This document shows, piece after piece, positions 1 to 5,756 of a DNA stretch of 5,756 nt. This stretch comes from an uncultured Chlorobiales bacterium (lineage in GTDB: Bacteria > Bacteroidota > Chlorobiia > Chlorobiales > Thermochlorobacteraceae). The DNA lies in NCBI GenBank assembly GCA_937959145.1, contig CALGMC010000233.1:1-5756 (forward strand), written 5' to 3'. Position numbers and translations under genes: made by a program. Within the stretch, counting starts at the first letter, position 1. Every line of letters begins with the position of its first letter. A model generated the notes under the pieces. That model saw only the letters and a list, made by a program, of their open reading frames with translations. It made no database searches and was not told the DNA's origin.

Positions 1-1689
1 TCGGAACGCGCCGCGATTGTCAATGTTTCCGAAAATGTTGTCGAGCAATTAAAGTCTTACACATCGCAACTCGATAGTGCCGAAAAAGTAACCCTGACGC
101 CGAAAGTCTTCGATAAAGCCGCCTCTCAATTTGCCAATCAATTTGATTCAGAATGGGGCGGATTCGGCGGCGCGCCCAAGTTCCCGCGTGCGGTTATTCT
201 CAACTTCTTGCATAACTACCACGCACGCACAGGCAATAAGCGCGTTTTAGACATGTCGTTCTTCACGCTTCGCAAAATGGCAATGGGCGGCATACACGAC
301 CTCATCAGCGTTGAAGGCAAAGGCGGCGGCGGTTTCGCACGTTATTCAACCGATAAATACTGGCACGTGCCTCACTTCGAAAAAATGCTCTACGACAACG
401 CCCAACTTGCCATCTCTTACCTCGAAGCCTTCCAACTTTCAGGCGAACATGAATTCGCCGATGTCGCCCGCGATATCTTCAACTACATTCTTTGCGATAT
501 GACCGATAAAGCCTCTGGCTCGCAGGCTCTCGGCGGCGGATTCTATTCAGCCGAAGATGCCGATAGTCTGCCAACCTTCGAAAGCACCCACAAAGCCGAA
601 GGCGCGTTCTATGTGTGGGAACAAGCGGAAATTGACTCCCTCTTAGGCGCAAGAGATAGCGAGATTTTTTCCTACATCTTCAACATCAAACCCAGCGGCA
701 ACGCACCGAGCGACCCGCACGGCGAATTCATCAAGAAAAATATCCTTATCCAACTTCACACCTTCGAAGACGCCGCCAAACGATTCAACACAACAACAGA
801 GAACATCAAAACCCTTGTCCAATCTGCAAAAGTCAAACTCTTCGAAGCACGCGCAAAACGCCCGCGCCCGCACTTAGACGACAAGGTTCTCGTCTCTTGG
901 AACGGCTTGATGATTTCTGCTTTCGCCAAAGGCTATCAAGTTTTAGATGATGACACTTACCTGAACGCCGCTATAAACGCCACTGAGTTCATTTTGAACA
1001 AACTCTACAACGCCGAAACGCACACGCTTCTGCGCCGATACCGACAAGGCGAAGCCGGCATTGACGGCAAACTCGACGACTATGCGTTCTTCGTCCAAGC
1101 CCTTTTAGACCTTTACGAATCGTCGCTCAATCCGCGATACCTTACCGTCGCCATTCGCTTGACCGAAACCATGCAAAAACTTTTTGAGGACAAAGTGCAT
1201 GGGGGATTTTTCAGTTCGCAAGAAGGGGACACTTCCGTGATTTTGCGCCTGAAAGAAGACCATGACGGCGCAGAGCCTTCACCGAACTCTATCGCCGCGC
1301 TTAACTTGCTCCGACTTGCGCAAATGACCGACCGACAAGACTTCCGCCAATCCGCCGAAAAGACGCTTCTTTATTTCAGCCAACTGCTTGAAAAAGCCCC
1401 GAGTTACTTGCCACAAATGCTCGTTGCACTCTCGTTCTATCTTCAAAAGCCGAAGCAAATTATTTTGGCAGGTTCGCTCGAAACGCCTGAAATGAAGAGC
1501 CTTCGCAGAGTGATTTATGAAAAATTCATACCGAATAAAGTCTTGCTTCACGCCTCGCCCGAAGCGGCAACGCATTTAGACTTTTTGAATACGCTCACGG
1601 TTGAAAAGCCGACGGCTTTCGTTTGCGTTGATTATGCGTGCCAACTTCCAACGAGCGACCCTGAAACACTTCAAGCACAGTTGAGTTGA
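1..1689 (+). CDS. yyaL: YyaL/SPATA20-family thioredoxin domain-containing protein, 5'-truncated by window edge
   Basis: The reading frame is open from base 1 to the TGA at 1687-1689, giving 562 residues without the true start. Family members are usually around 650-700 residues, so roughly the first 100-140 residues, which carry the thioredoxin-like (DUF255) domain, should lie upstream. What remains is the alpha/alpha-barrel part, related in fold to N-acylglucosamine 2-epimerase and glycosidase-like barrels. Family hallmarks, in window residue numbers, are FGGAPKFP (55-62), GGGFARYSTD then HVPHFEKMLYDNAQL (108-136), GGGFYSAEDADS (178-189), EGAFYVW (200-206), RPHLDDKVLVSWNGLMI (about 289-305), DGAEPSPNS (about 422-430) and a C-terminal CVDYACQLP (542-550) with a two-cysteine pair. 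An internal TTG at 208 could be mistaken for a start, but the conserved FGGAPKFP precedes it, so it is not one. The biochemical function of this widespread family is not established; a redox or sugar-related role is only inferred from the folds. The gene appears intact within the window. Family assignment is very secure. Confidence 0.95.
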   Translation, partial: SERAAIVNVSENVVEQLKSYTSQLDSAEKVTLTPKVFDKAASQFANQFDSEWGGFGGAPKFPRAVILNFLHNYHARTGNKRVLDMSFFTLRKMAMGGIHDLISVEGKGGGGFARYSTDKYWHVPHFEKMLYDNAQLAISYLEAFQLSGEHEFADVARDIFNYILCDMTDKASGSQALGGGFYSAEDADSLPTFESTHKAEGAFYVWEQAEIDSLLGARDSEIFSYIFNIKPSGNAPSDPHGEFIKKNILIQLHTFEDAAKRFNTTTENIKTLVQSAKVKLFEARAKRPRPHLDDKVLVSWNGLMISAFAKGYQVLDDDTYLNAAINATEFILNKLYNAETHTLLRRYRQGEAGIDGKLDDYAFFVQALLDLYESSLNPRYLTVAIRLTETMQKLFEDKVHGGFFSSQEGDTSVILRLKEDHDGAEPSPNSIAALNLLRLAQMTDRQDFRQSAEKTLLYFSQLLEKAPSYLPQMLVALSFYLQKPKQIILAGSLETPEMKSLRRVIYEKFIPNKVLLHASPEAATHLDFLNTLTVEKPTAFVCVDYACQLPTSDPETLQAQLS

Positions 1690-1691
1690 TT

Positions 1692-3377
1692 ATGGCGCAA
1701 CGCTCACCATCAGCCGTTACAGCCCGATTGTTTCTTTACATCGGGCTTGGCTTGATTGTTGTTTTGCTTGTAACGGCTCTTGTTGGATTTTTAATTACTC
1801 GTGCCGCGCTTTCAAGCGTTGTCAAATCTCGCCTCGCTGATGTCGTCATTGCTTCAACTGATAGCCTTTACACGCTTAAAATTGATTCACTGTTGATTGA
1901 TTCCGACGCGATTCGTGCGACTCGCGTGCGGCTTGTGCCGTTCAAACTTTCAAAAGAGGCATCGCTTTCTGCCAATTATGAAATCTCTCTCGATGAGATT
2001 TTAATTTCAACGCCCAAATGGAATCGTCTCTTGAATCGCACGCTTGAAGTTGAACGCTTTGAAATCAAGCGTCCGAATGTTGTTTTCAAAACCCTCGAGG
2101 AAAATGCGAACAAGGCTTCGCATGGGGCGACTTCGTCCGCACTTTCAGAGCACGATACAATCCATACTTTTTCGGAAAATGTGTTGGAAAAATTCGTCAA
2201 GCAGTTTCGCATTAATTCGGTGCGCATTGAAGATGCCTCGCTCAACTACATTGAAGGCGGAAAGAAAAGCGTCAAGCGTCCCGATAGCCTTGTAGTTTCT
2301 CTTTTTGCGCAGAACATTTCGCTTGAATTTAATGAGCGCGATTCCGCACGGATTCAATTTGACTTTGATGACTTTCGCTTTGTTGCCAATCCTTACCGTC
2401 GGCAAATTCCGAACACGCTCTACGAAATTGCCTTCAAAGGCATTTACCTTTCAGTGAAAGACTCGACTTTTTCGGTCGAGGAGTTTTCGTTTGCGCCCGC
2501 CATGAGCGACCATGATTTCTGCAAACAGCATCGCTATCGCCCAACGCTCGTCAAAGTAAAATTTGATTCGCTCAAACTTCACGCTATTGATTACAAAAGG
2601 CTTTTATTCGGCGACGAATTTGTTGCGCGTTTCGCTGAACTCCACCGCCTCGATGTTTATGCCATGACGGATAAGCGAATCCCGAACCCGCCTCGTATTC
2701 CCGATTCATCGTTGCCCCATGAAGCCGTCGCCAAAATCAACACGAAGTTTCACATCGATAGCATGCGGATTCATCAGAGCCGTGTGGTTTATGCGACGCG
2801 CCATCCCTTTGTGCCCGAAGGAGCGATTCGCTTTGAAGCCATTAACGGACTTGTAGAAAATGTCAGCAACTTCCCTGAAAGAATGACAAGAGAAACGCCG
2901 CTGCGTCTTAACGCCTCGACACGATTAATGGGCAATGCGTTGGTTAGAGCCGAACTCACAATGCCACTTCTCTCGCCTTCGTTTGATATGACGCTCAAAG
3001 CAACGCTTTCAGGATTAGACGTAACCACACTCAACCATTTTCTCGAACCCGAAGCCCGCGTGAAGTTGGAATCAGGTACGGTCGATGTTGTTTCGGTTTA
3101 TTGCATGGTCTCAAAAGGAATCGGACGCGGTAGGGTCGTCCCGCGATATAGCAATTTGAGAATGCTCGTTCTTTCGGAAGACCGACGCAAGGAGCGCGGC
3201 TTTATGGAAGGCTTGAAGACCTTTGTCGCCAATCGCTTCGGCGTGAAGTCGGAAAACCCTGAAAAAGACAAACCGCTTCGCGAAGCGCAAGTTCAATATG
3301 TGAGAAAGCGCGATGAATCCATTTTTGAATACATCTGGCAGTTCATCTGGGCAGGAATGAAGAAAGTGATGACGTAA
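1692..3377 (+). CDS. AsmA/DUF748-like membrane-anchored envelope protein
   Basis: This gene encodes 561 residues from the ATG at 1692. A TTG at 1686 would add two residues and overlap the upstream stop, but the ATG is the simpler choice; neither has a Shine-Dalgarno sequence. A strongly hydrophobic segment at about residues 12-36 (start LFLYIGLGLIVVLLV) is a single N-terminal transmembrane anchor or uncleaved signal. The rest is soluble and rich in alternating beta-type segments such as LEVERFEIKRPNVVF (about 118-132), FRINSVRIEDASLNY (about 172-186) and FHIDSMRIHQSRVVY (about 353-367). This repeated strand pattern, with short phrases about a property being defined, is typical of AsmA/TamB/DUF748-like proteins that extend into the periplasm and are linked in other bacteria to outer-membrane assembly or lipid traffic. 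The C-terminal block (about 534-556, with RKRDESIFEYIWQFIWAG) resembles the end of DUF748-type proteins. It lies 2 bp after the yyaL-like stop and is probably co-transcribed with it. The superfamily call is by pattern and memory, not by search; the specific role is unknown. Confidence 0.7.
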   Translation: MAQRSPSAVTARLFLYIGLGLIVVLLVTALVGFLITRAALSSVVKSRLADVVIASTDSLYTLKIDSLLIDSDAIRATRVRLVPFKLSKEASLSANYEISLDEILISTPKWNRLLNRTLEVERFEIKRPNVVFKTLEENANKASHGATSSALSEHDTIHTFSENVLEKFVKQFRINSVRIEDASLNYIEGGKKSVKRPDSLVVSLFAQNISLEFNERDSARIQFDFDDFRFVANPYRRQIPNTLYEIAFKGIYLSVKDSTFSVEEFSFAPAMSDHDFCKQHRYRPTLVKVKFDSLKLHAIDYKRLLFGDEFVARFAELHRLDVYAMTDKRIPNPPRIPDSSLPHEAVAKINTKFHIDSMRIHQSRVVYATRHPFVPEGAIRFEAINGLVENVSNFPERMTRETPLRLNASTRLMGNALVRAELTMPLLSPSFDMTLKATLSGLDVTTLNHFLEPEARVKLESGTVDVVSVYCMVSKGIGRGRVVPRYSNLRMLVLSEDRRKERGFMEGLKTFVANRFGVKSENPEKDKPLREAQVQYVRKRDESIFEYIWQFIWAGMKKVMT

Positions 3378-3400
3378 CTGACTTTTCTTGTTGGAGAACT

Positions 3401-4207
3401 TTACAATCTCGATACAATTTCTTCAATGAGCGTTGAAAATTCTTTTTGTGCGCGTTGAGCCACACGTTGCACATCGTCGTGCGAAAGGATGTCGTCGGAA
3501 AGTCCCGCCGCTTTGTTGGTTACGAGTGAAATTCCGAGCACCTTCATGCATAGACGCTTTGCGGTTGTGGCTTCAAGCACGGTCGACATTCCAACTAAAT
3601 CCGCTCGCAAGGTTTGAAGCATTCGAATTTCAGCGCGCGTTTCGTAAGAAGGTCCAAGCACGCCTGCATACACGCCTTCTTTGAAATGAATCCCACATTT
3701 GCGCGCACATTCTTTTGCCACTTGCTGAAGCCCCTTGTCAAATAAAGGCTCATGCGCCGCTTGCAACATTGGCAGGTCAGGATTCGGCACGAACATCAGG
3801 TTTATGACATCAACAATCAAGCACAGGTCGCCTGCTTCAAAGAGCGGATTCACACCGCCCGCCGCATTCGTGAGTATCAACGATTTCACGCCAAGCAAGT
3901 GGAGCAATCGAACATAAAAAGTTACTTCGTCGGCGTCTCGCCCTTCGTAAAGATGCACGCGCCCTTTCAGGAGCACAATCGGCTTCGACTTCACCGTTCC
4001 GAAAATCAATTCGCCATGATGCCCTGCCACGCTCGGCGTCGGAAAATGCGGGATTTCTTTTGTATCAATAACGATGGGATTTTCTACGCGCTCAGCAAAG
4101 TTTCCTAAGCCCGAACCCAGCGTGAGTGCCACAGCGCCTTTGGAAACAGCACAGCGCGATTCAATCATTTTTTTTGCTTCTTGCAGTTTCTCTTGTAGTT
4201 TTTTCAT
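3401..4207 (-). CDS. punA: Purine nucleoside phosphorylase, trimeric PNP/MTAP class
   Basis: This is a cytoplasmic purine-salvage enzyme that splits purine (deoxy)nucleosides with phosphate into free base and (deoxy)ribose 1-phosphate. From the ATG at 4207-4205 it has 268 residues, the usual length for the class. A TTG at 4237 in the same frame would add ten residues that do not look conserved, so it is rejected. Key motifs are LGSGLG (30-35, phosphate-binding Ser32), GHHGELIFG (62-70), GRVHLYEG (82-89), LTNAAGG (112-118), GPSYETRAE (185-193), VGMSTVLEA (205-213), TNKAAG (230-235) and LSHDDV (241-246, His243). Glu189 and Asn231 match the human PNP pair Glu201/Asn243 that selects 6-oxopurines, whereas methylthioadenosine phosphorylase has Ser and Asp there. 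Inosine and guanosine are therefore the expected substrates. The gene is convergent with the AsmA-like gene (23 bp apart, no hairpin terminator visible) and divergent from hisC. It is a single-gene unit within the window. Confidence 0.96.
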   Translation of the reverse strand: MKKLQEKLQEAKKMIESRCAVSKGAVALTLGSGLGNFAERVENPIVIDTKEIPHFPTPSVAGHHGELIFGTVKSKPIVLLKGRVHLYEGRDADEVTFYVRLLHLLGVKSLILTNAAGGVNPLFEAGDLCLIVDVINLMFVPNPDLPMLQAAHEPLFDKGLQQVAKECARKCGIHFKEGVYAGVLGPSYETRAEIRMLQTLRADLVGMSTVLEATTAKRLCMKVLGISLVTNKAAGLSDDILSHDDVQRVAQRAQKEFSTLIEEIVSRL

Positions 4208-4217
4208 CGCCAAAGTG

Positions 4218-4246
4218 TTGAATGAAGCAAAATACAATCCTATCTT
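4218..4246 (+). promoter_or_regulatory. Possible sigma-70-like promoter for the hisC/ATP-grasp unit
   Basis: TTGAAT (4218-4223) and TATCTT (4241-4246) are separated by 17 bases, each matching four of six consensus bases. Transcription would begin near 4253, leaving about 30 bases before the hisC ATG at 4283. The -10 box overlaps that of the proposed divergent promoter on the other strand. A second candidate, TAAACTTTG at 4268-4276, resembles the Bacteroidota -7 box with one extra spacer base, but it sits too close to the ATG to leave a normal leader. Confidence 0.3.
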
Positions 4247-4271
4247 ATCATTCTTTTACTTTCGTTCTAAA
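4242..4271 (-). promoter_or_regulatory. Possible sigma-70-like promoter for the purine nucleoside phosphorylase gene
   Basis: Read on the minus strand, TTTAGA (4271-4266) and TAAGAT (4247-4242) are separated by 18 bases; each matches four of six bases of the TTGACA/TATAAT consensus. A start of transcription near 4235 would leave a leader of about 28 bases before the ATG at 4207 and would exclude the TTG at 4237 as a start codon. The matches are weak and the region is AT-rich, so this could be chance. If the organism is in the Bacteroidota, its housekeeping promoter consensus may differ (-7 TAnnTTTG), and no exact match to that was found. Confidence 0.3.
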
Positions 4272-4282
4272 CTTTGAAAAGC

Positions 4283-5389
4283 ATGACCACGCAACTTGTT
4301 CCACCGCATATTGAAAAGTTAGAGCCGTATAAGGCAGGCAGAAGCATTGAGGAAATCAAATCGCTTTACGGCTTGCAGGAAGTCTATAAACTTGCCTCGA
4401 ACGAGAATCCGCTCGGCGTTTCTCCCAAAGCGATTGAAGCGATGCAAAAGGCGATGCACGATGTGAATTATTACCCCGACCCCGCCGCGTTCAAACTGCG
4501 CACAAAACTCGCAGAACGATTCAAGTTGAAAGTGGACAACGTCGCCGTTGGTGCAGGCTCAGAAGGCATTATGGCAAACATTCTGCGCACATTCGTTTCC
4601 GACACTGACGAACTGCTTACTTCCGAAAATACCTTCATCGGCTTTTACGTGCTTGCCAACGCAAGCGGCTTAACCTTGAAGCGCGTTCCGATGAAAGAGG
4701 GCTATCGCTTTGATTTACAAGGCATTGCCGACCGCATTACCCGCCATACAAAAGTCATTTACCTCTGCAATCCGAACAATCCTACGGGCACAATCTTTAC
4801 ACGCGAAGAGTTCGACGCCTTCATGGCGCGTGTGCCCGAACGTGTGATTATCATTTTAGATGAAGCCTATTTTGAATTTGCCTCGAGCGATTTGGATTAC
4901 CCTGACTCTATGTCGTATCGCTACGATAATGTGATTACCCTTCGCACGTTCTCAAAAGGCTATGGACTTGCGGCGTTGCGCGTCGGTTACGGCTTCGCAC
5001 ACGAGAAGTTCATTACGAATCTGATGAAAGTTAAACTTCCCTTTGAACCAAATTCGCTTGCGCAAGCAGGCGCACTTGCCGCATTAGACGACGACGATTT
5101 CTTGCGCCAAACCATTGAGAACAACACGCACGGCTACAAACTCTTTTCCGACGCCTTCACTGAACTTGGCTTGAATTGGATTCCTTCGTGGGCGAATTTC
5201 GTGATGATTGATTACGGCAGTGAAGCACGTGTGAATGCCGTTTCCGAATACCTGTTGCAAAACGGCGTCATTACGCGCCCGCTTAAAGCCTTCGGCTTGC
5301 CACATTGTTTGAGAATTTCAATTGGACTTCCACATCAAAACGAAAAGTGTATTGAACTGCTCAAAAAATTTGAGACGGTTTCTGTATGA
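4283..5389 (+). CDS. hisC: Histidinol-phosphate aminotransferase (HisC-like, PLP-dependent fold type I)
   Basis: The protein has 368 residues from the ATG at 4283, the usual HisC length. A TTG at 4274 would add only three residues and is less likely. HisC enzymes use pyridoxal phosphate to transfer an amino group from glutamate to imidazole-acetol phosphate in histidine synthesis. Visible features are LASNENPLG (37-45, substrate entrance), YYPDPAAFKLR (63-73), GAGSEGI (90-96, cofactor phosphate contact), NPNNPTG (163-169), DEAYFEF (193-199, Asp193 and Tyr196 contacting the cofactor ring), TFSKGYGLAALRVGYG (222-237, with Schiff-base Lys225 and Arg233) and LRISIG (343-348, with carboxylate-binding Arg344). 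All expected catalytic residues are present. No other his gene is in view; instead the gene overlaps an ATP-grasp ligase-like gene by four bases. HisC relatives can also act on aromatic amino acids, so the substrate is not certain from sequence alone. The family call is secure; the exact substrate is less so. Confidence 0.92.
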   Translation: MTTQLVPPHIEKLEPYKAGRSIEEIKSLYGLQEVYKLASNENPLGVSPKAIEAMQKAMHDVNYYPDPAAFKLRTKLAERFKLKVDNVAVGAGSEGIMANILRTFVSDTDELLTSENTFIGFYVLANASGLTLKRVPMKEGYRFDLQGIADRITRHTKVIYLCNPNNPTGTIFTREEFDAFMARVPERVIIILDEAYFEFASSDLDYPDSMSYRYDNVITLRTFSKGYGLAALRVGYGFAHEKFITNLMKVKLPFEPNSLAQAGALAALDDDDFLRQTIENNTHGYKLFSDAFTELGLNWIPSWANFVMIDYGSEARVNAVSEYLLQNGVITRPLKAFGLPHCLRISIGLPHQNEKCIELLKKFETVSV

Positions 5390-5756
5390 AGCACATCGTC
5401 ATCATCTACAATGCTGTTCCCGACCGATTCTCGCTCACACACGACATCAAATCGGAAATGGGCATTCTATCCAATGTCGATACGATTAGTGCCGCTCTTT
5501 CCGAAGAATACAAAGTCAGTCCGCTTGCCTTCACGGGTGATATTATTTTCCTGATGGAGCAACTGATGGAAATCAAGCCTAATGCGGTGTTCAATTTGTT
5601 TGAAGGAACTTATCGCATTTCAAAGAGCGAAGTTTTTATTCCGATTGCGCTCGATTTGCTCGGCATTGCTTATACAGGCTCGCAGGCAAAAACGCTTGAA
5701 CTTTGCGTTCAGAAAGCCAAGACGAAAGAAATTCTGCTTCGCCGTTCTGTTCCAAC
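5386..5756 (+). CDS. D-Ala-D-Ala ligase-like ATP-grasp protein, 3'-truncated by window edge
   Basis: The ATG at 5386 overlaps the hisC stop in an ATGA junction (5386-5389), which points to translational coupling. The frame stays open to the right edge, giving the first 123 residues of a protein that would normally exceed 300. The N-terminus MKHIVIIYNAVPD (1-13) starts a Rossmann-like pre-ATP-grasp domain. The block VFNLFEG (68-74), the glutamate in SKSEVFIP (79-86), ALDLLGIAYTGSQAKTLEL (88-106) and KAKTKEILLRRSVP (110-123) matches the stretch of Ddl-type proteins that leads into the ATP-grasp domain, where a Lys-x-x-(T)-K segment precedes the ATP-binding part. Two Ddl signatures are missing: the Gly-Gly-x-Ser-x-Glu opening (here YNAVPDRFSLTHD) and GEDG before the IP-x-x-L segment (here FEGTYRISKSE). 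It is therefore a Ddl relative that probably joins a carboxylate to an amine using ATP, rather than a proven cell-wall D-Ala-D-Ala ligase. The catalytic ATP-grasp residues lie outside the window. Confidence 0.8.
   Translation, partial: MKHIVIIYNAVPDRFSLTHDIKSEMGILSNVDTISAALSEEYKVSPLAFTGDIIFLMEQLMEIKPNAVFNLFEGTYRISKSEVFIPIALDLLGIAYTGSQAKTLELCVQKAKTKEILLRRSVP

Noticed and set aside
208..1689. Shorter version of the YyaL-like gene starting at TTG 208
   Set aside because: The frame is open to base 1 and the family motif FGGAPKFP lies upstream of 208, so this codon is an internal leucine.
2462..2480. Perfect 6-bp inverted repeat CTCGAC/GTCGAG with a 7-base T-rich loop
   Set aside because: It lies in the middle of the AsmA-like coding region, encodes normal residues, and has no U-tract after the stem; it is likely a chance hairpin.
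3378..3400. Possible bidirectional terminator between the convergent AsmA-like and PNP genes
   Set aside because: The 23-bp gap has no inverted repeat followed by a T-run on either strand, so I do not call a terminator.
3752..4108. A 118-residue open frame on the plus strand opposite the PNP gene
   Set aside because: It lies wholly antisense to a strongly conserved enzyme and its translation has no recognisable domain; it is a shadow frame.
4208..4237. N-terminal extension of the PNP from TTG 4237
   Set aside because: The ATG at 4207 gives the normal family length and a typical helical N-terminus; the extra ten residues have no family resemblance, and the candidate promoter -10 box sits right beside the TTG.

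Overview
The window looks like ordinary chromosomal DNA from a bacterium. It is densely coding with moderate GC, and it contains no mobile element, RNA gene, CRISPR array or large non-coding stretch that I can see. None of the readable start codons has a clear Shine-Dalgarno sequence. Together with the style of the proteins (an envelope AsmA-like protein, implying a Gram-negative cell; a trimeric-type purine nucleoside phosphorylase; a HisC-like aminotransferase joined to a Ddl-like ATP-grasp protein), this suggests a member of the Bacteroidota/Chlorobiota group. That assignment is an inference and a weak one.

Layout: bases 1-1689 (+) hold the 3' part of a YyaL/SPATA20-type thioredoxin-domain protein whose N-terminal thioredoxin-like domain lies upstream of the window. 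Two bases later, 1692-3377 (+) encode a single-pass membrane-anchored AsmA/DUF748-like envelope protein, probably co-transcribed with the first gene. Bases 3401-4207 (-) encode a purine nucleoside phosphorylase, convergent with the AsmA-like gene across a 23-bp gap. A 75-bp intergenic region (4208-4282) separates it from a divergent second unit. That unit consists of a histidinol-phosphate aminotransferase (4283-5389, +) and, overlapping it by the ATGA junction, the 5' part of a D-Ala-D-Ala ligase-like ATP-grasp protein that runs off the right edge.

Functionally this is three unrelated blocks: an uncharacterised thioredoxin-fold protein plus an envelope protein, purine salvage, and amino-acid transamination coupled to a probable carboxylate-amine ligase. 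The part most worth a second look is the last pair. The ATP-grasp protein lacks the usual N-terminal signatures of true Ddl, and its start codon overlaps the stop of the aminotransferase gene, so its real substrate is open. I did not find convincing evidence of a wholly new system in this window.
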